From Curtobacterium sp. MCLR17_036 (GTDB lineage Bacteria; Actinomycetota; Actinomycetes; Actinomycetales; Microbacteriaceae), in NCBI RefSeq assembly GCF_003234445.2, contig NZ_CP126269.1, forward strand, positions 2,852,001 to 2,916,000: a DNA stretch of 64,000 bases, written 5' to 3'. Made by a program: the position numbers and the translations under genes. Shown here in pieces: positions 1 to 8,340 of this stretch. Within the stretch, counting starts at the first letter, position 1. Each line of letters starts with the position of its first letter. Under the pieces are notes generated by a model that had not been told where the DNA came from, ran no database searches, and saw only the letters and a program-made list of their open reading frames with translations.

Positions 1-156
1 GTGGTGCACGGCCGCCAGGATCGTGGCCGCCAGGACGACGGCCACGACGACGACCACCGCGGTGCCGAGCCCGTAGCGCCCGTACGAGAACGCGAGCACG
101 ACGGCGGCGAGCAGCGGGGTGGCCACGGGCCACACCCTGGGGAACCAGGAGGTCAT
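1..156 (-). CDS. Membrane protein N-terminus, possibly a ChaA-type calcium/proton exchanger (partial)
   Basis: The leftward reading frame starts with ATG at 156 and has no stop before the window edge, giving the first 52 residues. They form two hydrophobic segments (about residues 10-25 and 30-47) separated by a short YGRYGLG turn, so this is an inner-membrane protein. The last visible residues, ILAAVHH, resemble the end of the second helix of CaCA-family ChaA exchangers, where a HAExxAHRxGEP motif normally follows; that part lies outside the window. The identification is therefore tentative. It is upstream of no gene seen here and is separated from modC by only 12 bases; both genes point left. 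Confidence 0.45.
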   Translation of the reverse strand, partial: MTSWFPRVWPVATPLLAAVVLAFSYGRYGLGTAVVVVVAVVLAATILAAVHH

Positions 157-168
157 CGGACCATTGTC

Positions 169-1194
169 TCAACGGCCCGGCGGGTACACGGTCAGTTCGG
201 CGGCGGGCACCTCGAGGCGGACCGGGTCGCCGACGCGCAGTCCGAGCGCCGAGACCCGCGCCAGGGTCAGGTCGGCGAGCAGGTCGCCGGCCCGCACCCG
301 CACCAGGCCGTCGCGCGGTTCGAGCGCCGTCACGGTACGCACCGCTCCGGCGCCGTCCCGCGTCAGGACGGCGGCCGTCGGGTGGTACGCGGCCAGGGCG
401 GGCCGGCCGGGAGGCACGGCGTGCGTCGCCGACGCCAGCTCGCCACCGCCGTCGGGTGCGATCCCACCCCCGGTGGCGATCCCGCGCACGAGCGCGAGCC
501 CGGAGAACGCCGCCGCGAACGCGCTCGTCGGCCGGCCGAGGACGGCGGTCGGGTCGCCCTGTTCCACGACCCGACCGTGCTCGAGCACGACGACGCGGTC
601 GGCCAGGGCGACGACCTCGACGGGGTCGTGCGTCACGAGCACGCTCGACCGACCGGCGACGGCGGTCCGGACGGCCGACCGGACCTCGTCGCGCGCGGCG
701 ACGTCGAGGGCGGAGGTCGGTTCGTCGAGCAGCAGCACGGCCGGGTCGGTGGCGAGGGCCCGCGCGACGGCGACCCGCTGCGCCTGCCCGCCGGACAGCG
801 TGCCCGGTGCCCGGTCGCCCAGTGCCTCGGCGCCGACCGCGGCGAGGGCCCGTCGTGCTCGGTCGTCGGCGGCGGCCCGACCGGCACCGGTGGCGCGAGG
901 TCCGAAGGCGACGTTCCGGAGCACGTCGAGGAACGGGAACAGGTCCGGCCGCTGGGCGACGAGGCCGACCCGGCGGCGGTGCGGCGGCACGGTGCGGCGG
1001 CCGTCGGACACCCGGGCGCCGCCGAGCTCGACGTGGCCGTCGTCGATCGGCAGCAGTCCGGCCAGGGCCTCGACGACGGTCGACTTGCCCGAGCCGTTCG
1101 GCCCGATCACCGCGACGCACTCGTCCGCGCCGACCTCGAGCGTGACGTCGACGTCGCGCCGCCGGACCACCACCCGCGCCCGCAGCCCGGTCAC
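169..1194 (-). CDS. modC: Molybdate ABC transporter ATP-binding protein ModC
   Basis: This 341-residue ATPase drives molybdate import. It has Walker [10 protein letters not shown] at residues 31-39, the Q-loop glutamine near 81, the signature LSGGQ at 133-137, Walker B LLLDEP near 154-159 and the switch histidine near 189. The last 65 residues or so look like a single Mop/TOBE oxyanion-binding domain, the extension that distinguishes ModC from other importer ATPases. The GTG start at 1194 overlaps the modB stop codon (GTGA), so translation is probably coupled. It is the last gene of the modA-modB-modC order. Sulfate or tungstate transport cannot be fully excluded from sequence alone, but the HTH-Mop gene and moeB upstream favour molybdate. 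Confidence 0.9.
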   Translation of the reverse strand: MTGLRARVVVRRRDVDVTLEVGADECVAVIGPNGSGKSTVVEALAGLLPIDDGHVELGGARVSDGRRTVPPHRRRVGLVAQRPDLFPFLDVLRNVAFGPRATGAGRAAADDRARRALAAVGAEALGDRAPGTLSGGQAQRVAVARALATDPAVLLLDEPTSALDVAARDEVRSAVRTAVAGRSSVLVTHDPVEVVALADRVVVLEHGRVVEQGDPTAVLGRPTSAFAAAFSGLALVRGIATGGGIAPDGGGELASATHAVPPGRPALAAYHPTAAVLTRDGAGAVRTVTALEPRDGLVRVRAGDLLADLTLARVSALGLRVGDPVRLEVPAAELTVYPPGR

Positions 1195-1991
1195 GCCGCC
1201 ACCGCCCGGGTGCGGAGCGACGACGCGCCGATGACCACGACGGCGACCACGACGAGCACGATCGCCAGGGCCACGGCGGTGTCCGGGCCGACCTCGCGCT
1301 GCAGGTAGATCTCCAGGGGCAGGGTCCTCGTGACGCCCTGCAGGCTGCCGGCGAAGGTCAGGGTCGCGCCGAACTCGCCGAGTGCGCGGGCGAAGCAGAG
1401 CACCAGTCCGGACAGGATGCCGGGCAGCACCCGCGGCGTCGTGACCGTCAGGAGCACCCGGGTCGGTCCGGCGCCGAGGGTCGCGGCGACCCGCTCGTAC
1501 CGGTCGCCCTCGACCCGCAGGGCACCCTCGACCGAGGACACCAGGAACGGCATCGCGACGAAGGTCTGCGCGATGACGACGGCCGTGGTGGTGAACGCGA
1601 TGTGCAGCCCGTGGTCGTCGAGGAACGCCCCGAGCACCCCGAGCCGCCCGAACGCCGCCAGGAGCGCGAGCCCCCCGACCACGGGCGGCAGCACGAGGGG
1701 CAGCAGGACGACCGCACGGGCGACGCCCACCCACCGCGAGCGGGACCGTGCGAAGAGCACGGCGAGCGGGTAGCCGAGCACGAACGCGACCCCGGTGGCG
1801 GCGAACGCGGTGCCGAGGCTCAGGCCGAGCGCGGTGCGCGACGCCGGAGCCGTCACGAGCGCCGGGAACGCGGCCCAGTCGACCCGTCCGGCCATCGCGA
1901 GCACGGGCACGACGACGAACAGGCCGCCGAGCACCGCGGGCAGCGGCAGCCACCACGCGATCGGCGGCCGTCCGTCAGCCCGCGAGGCCAC
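1191..1991 (-). CDS. modB: Molybdate ABC transporter permease ModB
   Basis: This 266-residue integral membrane protein has about six hydrophobic segments. The segment [13 protein letters not shown] near residue 205 is the conserved region of ModB/CysT-type permeases that contacts the ATPase. It would form the molybdate channel as a dimer with two ModC subunits. GTG at 1991 is chosen because it lies 3 bases after the modA stop and keeps a short basic N-terminus before the first membrane helix. Its stop overlaps the modC start. Length and gene order are typical of the family. Confidence 0.9.
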   Translation of the reverse strand: MASRADGRPPIAWWLPLPAVLGGLFVVVPVLAMAGRVDWAAFPALVTAPASRTALGLSLGTAFAATGVAFVLGYPLAVLFARSRSRWVGVARAVVLLPLVLPPVVGGLALLAAFGRLGVLGAFLDDHGLHIAFTTTAVVIAQTFVAMPFLVSSVEGALRVEGDRYERVAATLGAGPTRVLLTVTTPRVLPGILSGLVLCFARALGEFGATLTFAGSLQGVTRTLPLEIYLQREVGPDTAVALAIVLVVVAVVVIGASSLRTRAVAA

Positions 1992-1994
1992 GGC

Positions 1995-2801
1995 TCACGG
2001 CTTCCCGAAGCCGGCGGCGGTGAGCACCTGCTGGCCGGCCGCGGAGCGGACGTACTCGGCGAACGCCTGCGCGAGCTCCGGGTCCTCGGACTCGCGGAGC
2101 ACGCCGATCGGGTACGTGTTGACGGCCTCGCTCGACTCGTCGAACGGCACGCCGTCCACCTTCCCGCCGGCGCCCTGCACGTCGGTGACGTAGACGAGTC
2201 CGGCGTCGGCCTGCCCGGACTCGACCTTGCCGAGCACGTCGGTGACGGACTGCTCCTCGCTGACGGGGTGCAGGTCGACGCCCGCGGCGGACTCCACCTT
2301 CGCCGTCGCGGCACCGCACGGCACCGGGGCAGCGCAGGTGACGAGCTGCACGTCGGAGCCGGTCAGGTCGTCGAGGCTCGTGATGCCCTCCGGGTTGCCC
2401 GGGGCCACCGCGATCTCGAGCGTGTTCGTGGCGAAGTCGCGCGGCCAGCCGCTCGCCAGGTCGGTCGCCGACAGCTTCGCCATGTTCGCCTCGTCCGCGG
2501 CGGCGAACACGTCGGCCGGGGCGCCGTTCTCGATCTGGGTGACGAGGTCGCTCGACCCGGCGAACGAGAACTCGACGGACGCACCGGGGTGCGCGGTCTC
2601 GAACTGCTCGCCGAGCGTGGTGAAGGTCTGCTGGAGCGACGCCGCCGCGAAGACGGTGATCGACCCGGACACGTCCGGCTCGGGGTCCGACGAACCGGAC
2701 TGCGACGACGAGCCGACCGGCGCGTCCGTGCCGGAGCAGGCGGTCAGTGCGAGGGCGGCGACCGCGACGAGTGCGGCCACCACGGAACGACGAACGGTCA
2801 T
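1995..2801 (-). CDS. modA: Molybdate-binding lipoprotein ModA
   Basis: This 268-residue protein is the extracytoplasmic receptor of the molybdate importer. It begins with a lipoprotein signal peptide (basic MTVRR, a hydrophobic stretch and lipobox LTAC at about residues 20-23). The mature part carries ModA-type signatures: AAASLQQTF and FAGSSDLVTQIENGAPADV, which build the oxyanion pocket. The ATG at 2801 is preceded by an AGGAGG-like ribosome site and overlaps the stop of the upstream HTH-Mop gene (ATGA). A longer reading frame to 2942 has no signal peptide logic and is rejected. Anchoring to the outer face of the membrane is inferred from the lipobox. Confidence 0.92.
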   Translation of the reverse strand: MTVRRSVVAALVAVAALALTACSGTDAPVGSSSQSGSSDPEPDVSGSITVFAAASLQQTFTTLGEQFETAHPGASVEFSFAGSSDLVTQIENGAPADVFAAADEANMAKLSATDLASGWPRDFATNTLEIAVAPGNPEGITSLDDLTGSDVQLVTCAAPVPCGAATAKVESAAGVDLHPVSEEQSVTDVLGKVESGQADAGLVYVTDVQGAGGKVDGVPFDESSEAVNTYPIGVLRESEDPELAQAFAEYVRSAAGQQVLTAAGFGKP

Positions 2802-3214
2802 CGGGGGTCCTCCTGGGCGGTGGGTGCCTCGACGGCGACCATCGTGGCCTTGACGGACGCCACGGCGACGGACCCGACCTCGAGCCCGAGGTCGCGCACC
2901 GCCTCGGCGCTCATGAGCGAGACGACGCGGTGCGGACCGCACTGCAGCTCGACCTGCGCCATCACCGTGTCGACGACCAGGTCGGTGACGATACCGACGA
3001 AGCGGTTGCGCGCCGAGCTCCGCACACCGGTGGCCGGGTCGGCGAGCTCGGTGCTCCGGGCGCGGGCGTGCTCGGCGACCTCGCGACCGTCGACGACCGC
3101 ACGTCCGGCGTCGTCGACCGCACGGGTGAGGGTCCCACCGTCGACGAGCCGCCGGACGGTGTCGTCGCTCACCCCGAGGAAGACGGCCGCATCCCTGATC
3201 CGCAGTTGCGTCAT
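2798..3214 (-). CDS. HTH-Mop domain molybdenum-responsive regulator or molbindin
   Basis: This 138-residue protein joins an excisionase/MerR-like helix-turn-helix (residues about 1-40, RIRDAAVFLGVSDDTVRRL) to one Mop/TOBE domain (about 70-135; SSARNRFVGIVTDLV and SLMSAEAVRDLGLEVGS are typical). Mop domains bind molybdate, so the protein is probably a short ModE-like sensor for the modABC genes. It is the first gene of that operon, and its stop overlaps the modA start. A TATGAT hexamer lies 9 bases before the ATG within a long palindrome (3223-3248), which suggests autoregulation. The Mop assignment is strong; the direction of regulation is inference. Confidence 0.8.
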   Translation of the reverse strand: MTQLRIRDAAVFLGVSDDTVRRLVDGGTLTRAVDDAGRAVVDGREVAEHARARSTELADPATGVRSSARNRFVGIVTDLVVDTVMAQVELQCGPHRVVSLMSAEAVRDLGLEVGSVAVASVKATMVAVEAPTAQEDPR

Positions 3215-3222
3215 GATGCCCC

Positions 3223-3248
3223 GATCATAGCCGCACCTGCGGATGATC
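3223..3248. promoter_or_regulatory. Palindromic operator and -10 region before the molybdate operon
   Basis: The 26-base sequence has outer arms GATCAT and ATGATC and inner arms CCGCA and TGCGG. On the minus strand it contains TATGAT (3229-3224), 9 bases before the HTH-Mop start codon. A palindrome over the -10 element is what a repressor site of a self-regulated operon would look like. No protein binding is shown. Confidence 0.5.
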
Positions 3249-3275
3249 AGGTGTGGTGATGGCGACCGCCCTGGG

Positions 3276-4331
3276 TCAGGGCGTGTGCTCGTGCGCCACG
3301 TGCTGCCCCTCGCGACGCCAGGCCTCGAACCCGCCGTCGAGGACCGCCACGTGCCTCCAGGCCGGCTGCGCCGCAGCCCACGCGACCGCACGCGGACCCC
3401 GGGCGCAGTACACGACCACGTCCGTCGCGTCGGTGTCGTCGGTGACGGCACCGGCGACGACGCCCTCGGCGCGCTCGGCGGCGGTGCGGACGTCGACGAC
3501 GACGACGCCGTCCTGCGGGTCGGCGAGCCGCGCGGCGAGCGCGGCCGGCGCGATCCGGGACACGGACGGCTCCGTCGCAGGAGCGGCGCGGCGCGACGCG
3601 GGCCCGCGCCGGACGGGGCTCTCGGTCCAGTGCCAGCGCCGGGCGTCGACGGTCAGGACCCGGCCGAGCAGCGGGTCCCCGGACCCCGTGACGAGTGCCG
3701 TGACCTGCCCCGCCATCACCGAACCGACCGCTCCGCAGAGCGCCGGGACGACGCCGTCGAGCGCGCAGGAGCCCTCGTCGGGCAGGGCGTCCGGGTGCAG
3801 GTCGTGGAAGTCCACGGCGTCCGGTCCGGCGTCGTGGAAGACGCTGACCTGGCCGTCCTGCCCGAGCACCGTGCCCCAGACGAACGGCACCCCGGCGGCC
3901 GAGCAGGCGTCGGACACGGCCCGGGTGACCAGGACGGAGTCGGCGGCGTCGACCACGACGTCGTGGCCGGCGACGAGGTCGGCGGTGAACCGTCCCACCA
4001 CCGCGACGGCCTCGACCTCCGGGTCGACGGCACGGGCACGGGCGACGGCGACCTCGGCCTTCGGCGACCCGACGTCGGCCGCCGTGAACAGCGTCTGCCG
4101 CGCCAGGTTCGAGGCGTCCACGACGTCCGGGTCGACGACCGTGAGCCGCCCGACGCCCGCCAGGTAGGCGACCACCGGTGCCCCGAGTCCCCCGGCCCCG
4201 ACCACCAGGACGCGTGAAGCGGCCAGGCGTCGGAGGCCGGTCGTGCCGACGTCGGCGAGGGCGGCCGTCCGCGACCCGAGCCGGGTGCGCCACGGCGACA
4301 GCGGGGCGGCGGGCTCGACGAGGGGGTCCAT
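3276..4331 (-). CDS. moeB: ThiF/MoeB-type adenylyltransferase with C-terminal rhodanese domain
   Basis: This 351-residue protein has an N-terminal E1-like adenylation domain (VVGAGGLGAPV near residue 40, ARQTLF near 75, KAEVA after it) and a C-terminal rhodanese domain (about 255-351) with the active-site loop YCARGPRA. Such MoeB/MoeZ proteins adenylate the C-terminus of the small sulfur carrier MoaD or ThiS and transfer sulfur to it for molybdopterin or thiamine synthesis. Position beside the molybdate genes favours molybdopterin. The region after SCALDGVVPALCG has WTESPVRRGP where many MoeB proteins carry CxxC zinc ligands, so the zinc site appears absent. ATG at 4331 gives the normal family N-terminus. 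Confidence 0.82.
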   Translation of the reverse strand: MDPLVEPAAPLSPWRTRLGSRTAALADVGTTGLRRLAASRVLVVGAGGLGAPVVAYLAGVGRLTVVDPDVVDASNLARQTLFTAADVGSPKAEVAVARARAVDPEVEAVAVVGRFTADLVAGHDVVVDAADSVLVTRAVSDACSAAGVPFVWGTVLGQDGQVSVFHDAGPDAVDFHDLHPDALPDEGSCALDGVVPALCGAVGSVMAGQVTALVTGSGDPLLGRVLTVDARRWHWTESPVRRGPASRRAAPATEPSVSRIAPAALAARLADPQDGVVVVDVRTAAERAEGVVAGAVTDDTDATDVVVYCARGPRAVAWAAAQPAWRHVAVLDGGFEAWRREGQHVAHEHTP

Positions 4332-4425
4332 CCCGTCATTCTCGCCCGTCGGGCGCCCCGACGCATGTGAGCATCCTCGTCCGGGACTCTGCTGTTGCCC
4401 AGTGCAGGTCGGTACCGTCGCGGTC

Positions 4426-6078
4426 GTGAGTTCCCCCCGTACCGGCAGCATCACGGTCCGACACACGTCGTCGGCCCGGACGCTGCGCGCACGGCTGCGG
4501 GACCTCGCCCTGGCAGGGCGCGACGCCGTCGTGCGCACCCCCGAGCTCACCGTCGGCGCCGTCGGTGTCGTGGTGGCCGCGGCCTTCGCCTGGGTGCCGT
4601 CCGTCTGGTACGACGAGGCCGCCACCGTCACGAGCGCGCAACGCAGCTGGCCCGCGCTCTGGGCCGAGCTGCAGAACGTCGACGCGGTGCACGGCCTGTA
4701 CTACGCGCTCGTGCACGTGTGGTTCGCCCTCGTCGGCTACACCCCCTTCACGCTCCGGCTGCCGAGCGCGCTGGCGATCGGCGTCGCCGCCGGACTCGTC
4801 GTCGCCCTCGGCCGTCGCCTCGGCGGTGTCCGGCTCGGCGTCGTCTCCGGGCTCGTGTTCCTCGTACTCCCCCGCGTCGCGTGGGCGGGCACCGAGGGTC
4901 GGCCCTACGCCACGGTCACGACCCTCTCCGTGCTGCTGACCCTGGTCGGGCTGACCGCGGTGCGGCGCACCCGCTCCGGCCGGCACGCCACCCGGTGGTG
5001 GGTCGCCTACGGCGCGGTCGCCGCCGTGTCCGTGCTGTTCAACGTCTACCTCGCGCTCGCCGTCGTCGCGCACGGCGTCGTGCTCCTGTGGACCGGGATC
5101 GCCGACCGGGACGCCCGCCGCACCGCCGCGGTGACCGCGCGCACCGGTCGCGTGGCACCGGCCATGGTCGACCGACGGGTCGTCGTGCGCTGGGCCGTCG
5201 CCTCGGTCGCGGCCGCCGCCGCCGTCTCGCCCTTCGTGTTGCTCGCCGCCGGGCAGACGAAGCAGGTCGGCTGGATCACCGGCATCGGCTGGGCCACCGC
5301 GCGGCAGGTCCTGGCCACCGCCTGGTTCGGCACGGTGTGGCCGTACGCGGCCCTCGCCTGGGTGCTCATGACCGTCGGCGTCGTCATGGCCGCACGGGCC
5401 GTGCGTGCTGCCCACCCGGACACCCGCGATGTGCTCCGCATGCAGGCGGTCCGTGTCGCGGTGCCGCTGACCGTCGTGCCGACCGCGCTGCTCGTCGGGG
5501 CGACCGCCGCGGGCGAGCACCTGTACACGCCGAAGTACGCGAGCCTGAGCCTGCCGTTCGTCGCCCTGCTCATCGGCCTCGCGATCACCGCGATCCGGCC
5601 CCGTCGCTGGCTCGCGCTCGCCGTCGTCGCGATGGTGCTCGTCTCCGTGCCGACGAGCACGAAGGTCCGCCTGCCGCACGCCAAGCAGGACTCGCACTGG
5701 GCGACCGCCGCCGCCATCGTCGACCGCGAGCGCAACTGGGGCACCGACGGCGACGTCGGCATCATCCACGGCAGCGTCTGGGGCCACCCGACGACGACCA
5801 CGCAGGTGATCTCCGACACCTACCCCGACGCGTTCACCGGCATGCGCGACCTCGCCGTGACGCAGACCGGCGCCGAGCGCGGCCAGCTCTGGGACGTCAA
5901 CGGCGACGTCGCGACGACCGTCCCGGCGCGGCTCGACGACGTCGACGAGGTCTTCTTCGTCGGCGGCAAGTCACGCAACATCCGCCCGCAGGTGACCGAG
6001 ACGCTCGAGGGTCAGGGCTTCCACGTCGTGCGCTGGTGGCACACCGGCACGGTCATCATCTGGAAGTACAGCCGCTGA
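4426..6078 (+). CDS. GT39/ArnT-like membrane glycosyltransferase
   Basis: This 550-residue protein has about ten to twelve hydrophobic segments. The first extracytoplasmic loop contains WYDEAAT (residues 61-67) with the acidic pair typical of GT-C enzymes, followed by VHGLYYALVHVWF and FTLRLPSALA, as in the PMT/ArnT/GT39 superfamily. These enzymes take a sugar from a polyprenyl-phosphate donor and act outside the membrane. The C-terminal 130 residues are soluble and extracellular. Acceptor and sugar cannot be deduced. The GTG start at 4426 is chosen because TACCGT ends 7 bases before it, the leaderless arrangement common in this window. It stands alone between leftward moeB and leftward ispE. 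Confidence 0.72.
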   Translation: MSSPRTGSITVRHTSSARTLRARLRDLALAGRDAVVRTPELTVGAVGVVVAAAFAWVPSVWYDEAATVTSAQRSWPALWAELQNVDAVHGLYYALVHVWFALVGYTPFTLRLPSALAIGVAAGLVVALGRRLGGVRLGVVSGLVFLVLPRVAWAGTEGRPYATVTTLSVLLTLVGLTAVRRTRSGRHATRWWVAYGAVAAVSVLFNVYLALAVVAHGVVLLWTGIADRDARRTAAVTARTGRVAPAMVDRRVVVRWAVASVAAAAAVSPFVLLAAGQTKQVGWITGIGWATARQVLATAWFGTVWPYAALAWVLMTVGVVMAARAVRAAHPDTRDVLRMQAVRVAVPLTVVPTALLVGATAAGEHLYTPKYASLSLPFVALLIGLAITAIRPRRWLALAVVAMVLVSVPTSTKVRLPHAKQDSHWATAAAIVDRERNWGTDGDVGIIHGSVWGHPTTTTQVISDTYPDAFTGMRDLAVTQTGAERGQLWDVNGDVATTVPARLDDVDEVFFVGGKSRNIRPQVTETLEGQGFHVVRWWHTGTVIIWKYSR

Positions 6079-6093
6079 CGCTGCTGCCGGTCG

Positions 6094-7026
6094 TCAGTGC
6101 ACGACGCGGGCGCCGTGCACCGGGCCCGTGGCACGCAGGGCGACGAGCCCGGCAGCGCTGAGCTCGACCTGCAGCTCGAGGGCGGCGTCGCGGTCGCCGA
6201 CCAGGAACGCCACGGTCGGTCCGCTGCCCGACACCAGACCCGCCAGCGCGCCGGACCGCTCACCGAGCTCGAGCGTCGCCGCGAGCCGGGGCTGCAGCCG
6301 CATGGCCGGGGCCTGCAGGTCGTTGTGCACGCAGTCGGCCAGCAGGTCGGGGTCGCCGGCGCGCAGGGCCTGCAGCACGTTCGCCTCGACCACGGGGTGC
6401 GACGGCGCCGGGGAGATGTCCGCGCGGTACCGCTCCCGGTGTTCGTCGAGCGCGCGGTAGACGGCCGGGGTGCTCAGGCCGTCGTCGCTCAGGGCGAGGA
6501 CCCACTGGAACTCCCCCTTGGCCAGCGCCGGACTCAGCTCGTCACCACGGCCGGTGCCGACGGCGGTGCCCCCGGCGAAGGCGAAGGGCACGTCGGCGCC
6601 GAGCTGCGCGGCGAGCCGGAGCAGCTCCTCGCGCCCGAGCGCGGTGCCCCAGAGCGTGTCGACGGCGAGCAGCGTCGCCGCGGCGTCCGCCGAGCCACCG
6701 CCCATGCCGCCGGCGACCGGCACCTGCTTGTCGATCGTGAGCCGGACGCCGCCGCGGTGCCCGGCCGCGTCGGCCACGAGCCGGGCGGCGCGGATCGCCA
6801 GGTTCGACTCGTCGACCGGCACGGTGCTCGTGTCGATCGGCCCCGTGAAGGTGACCGAGAAGTCGTCGGCGGGCTCGGCGGTGACGTCCTCGTACAGGGA
6901 CACCGCCTGGTACGCCGTGGCGACGTCGTGGTACCCGTCGTCCTGCAGCGCACCGACGGACAGGAACACGTTGATCTTGCCGGGGGCGCGCGTCCGCACG
7001 CGGGTCGGGGCGGCCAACGTGGTCAT
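6094..7026 (-). CDS. ispE: 4-diphosphocytidyl-2-C-methyl-D-erythritol kinase IspE
   Basis: This 310-residue GHMP-family kinase phosphorylates CDP-methylerythritol in the MEP route to isoprenoid precursors. The N-terminal [12 protein letters not shown] contains the substrate-binding lysine motif, and [11 protein letters not shown] near residue 105 is the ATP-binding glycine loop. The C-terminal [11 protein letters not shown] is the third GHMP motif. Length is normal. In many actinobacteria ispE directly follows rsmA; here rsmA lies 6.4 kb upstream on the same strand, with accessory genes between. It converges with the glycosyltransferase gene, leaving 15 bases. Confidence 0.93.
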   Translation of the reverse strand: MTTLAAPTRVRTRAPGKINVFLSVGALQDDGYHDVATAYQAVSLYEDVTAEPADDFSVTFTGPIDTSTVPVDESNLAIRAARLVADAAGHRGGVRLTIDKQVPVAGGMGGGSADAAATLLAVDTLWGTALGREELLRLAAQLGADVPFAFAGGTAVGTGRGDELSPALAKGEFQWVLALSDDGLSTPAVYRALDEHRERYRADISPAPSHPVVEANVLQALRAGDPDLLADCVHNDLQAPAMRLQPRLAATLELGERSGALAGLVSGSGPTVAFLVGDRDAALELQVELSAAGLVALRATGPVHGARVVH

Positions 7027-7035
7027 GCCCCCAAC

Positions 7036-8340
7036 CTATCCCGCTGCGGCTGCCGTGAAGCCCCGGGCCAGGTCGGCGGTGATGTCGTCGATGTGCTCGA
7101 GGCCGATCGACAGGCGGATGAGCCCGTCCCCCACCCCGGCCGCGGCCCGTTCCGCCGACGTCATCTGCACGTGCGTCGTCGACGCCGGGTGCACGACGAG
7201 CGACCGGACGTCACCGAGGTTCGACACGTGGTCGAACAGCTCGAGCGCCGCCACGAACCGCCGGCCGGCGGCGACCCCACCGGCCAGGTCGAACGCCAGG
7301 ACCGCCGACGGCCCCTTCGGCACGTACCGCTGCTGCAGGTGGTGCCACGGCGAGTCCGGCAGTCCGGCGTAGTGCACGTGCTCGACCTGGTCGTGCGCGT
7401 CGAGCCAGGACGCAACCGTGGCGGCGTTCGACACGTGCCGGTCCATGCGGAGCGACAGCGTCTGGATGCCCTGCAGCACCAGGAACGCGTTGAACGGGGC
7501 GATGGCCGGCCCGAGGTCGGCGGAGAGCTTCGACCGGGTGCGCTGGATGAACGCCCGTCGCCCGAACTTGTCGGCGAAGTTCGTGTTCGCGAACCCGGAC
7601 TGCTCGGTCGTGGCCAGCTGCGGGTACTGCTCGGCGTGCGCCGCCCAGTCGAAGTTCCCGCTGTCGACGATGAGCCCGGCGATCGCACTGCCGTGCCCGG
7701 CCAGGTACTTCGTCGCCGAGTGCACGACGATGTCGGCACCGTGCTCGATCGGGCGTACCAGGTACGGCGTCGCGATGGTGTTGTCGACGACGAGCGGCAC
7801 ACCGGCCTCGTGCGCGACCCCGGCCACCCCGACGAAGTCCAGGACGTCACCGCGGGGGTTCGGGATCGACTCGCCGTAGAAGGCCTTCGTCTCCGGTCGG
7901 ACCGCCGCCGCCCACTCGGACAGGTCGGTCGGGTCCTGCACGAACGTGAACGTGATGCCGAGGTCGCGCAGGGTCGACGCGAACAGCGTGTAGGTCGCGC
8001 CGTAGAGCGAGGCGCTCGACACGACGTGGTCGCCCGCGCGGGCGACACCGAGCACCGCGAGCGTCGTCGCCGCCTGTCCGGACGCCAGCGCCAGCGCGCC
8101 GATCCCGCCCTCGAGGTCGGCGATCCGACGCTCGAGCGCCGCCGCCGACGGGTTGTTCACGCGCGAGTACGTGTGCCCCGGGGCGTCGAGCATGAAGCGC
8201 GCCGCGGCGTCCTCGCCCGACGGGTACACGTACGCGGCGCTCTGCGCGATCGGCGGCACGTTCGCGCCCCAGCCCGGGTCGGCCTTGAAGCCGGCGCGGA
8301 TCTGGCGGGTCTCGAACGCCCAGTCGTCCTCGGTGCTCAT
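7036..8340 (-). CDS. metY: O-acetylhomoserine sulfhydrylase (Cys/Met metabolism PLP enzyme)
   Basis: This 434-residue enzyme makes homocysteine from O-acetylhomoserine and sulfide. It belongs to the Cys/Met-metabolism PLP family: ETRQIRAG at the start, YSRVNNPS for phosphate binding, ALASGQAATTLA, and the PLP lysine in VVHSATKYLAGHG (about residue 205). The 430-residue length and the ANTNFADKFGRRAF-type insertion fit MetY rather than the shorter MetB or MetC. Its ATG overlaps the stop of the upstream monooxygenase gene (ATGA). The pair points to assimilation of sulfur from organic sulfur compounds: the monooxygenase releases inorganic sulfur and MetY fixes reduced sulfide. Confidence 0.9.
   Translation of the reverse strand: MSTEDDWAFETRQIRAGFKADPGWGANVPPIAQSAAYVYPSGEDAAARFMLDAPGHTYSRVNNPSAAALERRIADLEGGIGALALASGQAATTLAVLGVARAGDHVVSSASLYGATYTLFASTLRDLGITFTFVQDPTDLSEWAAAVRPETKAFYGESIPNPRGDVLDFVGVAGVAHEAGVPLVVDNTIATPYLVRPIEHGADIVVHSATKYLAGHGSAIAGLIVDSGNFDWAAHAEQYPQLATTEQSGFANTNFADKFGRRAFIQRTRSKLSADLGPAIAPFNAFLVLQGIQTLSLRMDRHVSNAATVASWLDAHDQVEHVHYAGLPDSPWHHLQQRYVPKGPSAVLAFDLAGGVAAGRRFVAALELFDHVSNLGDVRSLVVHPASTTHVQMTSAERAAAGVGDGLIRLSIGLEHIDDITADLARGFTAAAAG

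Noticed and set aside
1..1308. A rightward frame from the window edge over modC
   Set aside because: It is antisense to a well-supported ABC ATPase and has shadow-like composition.
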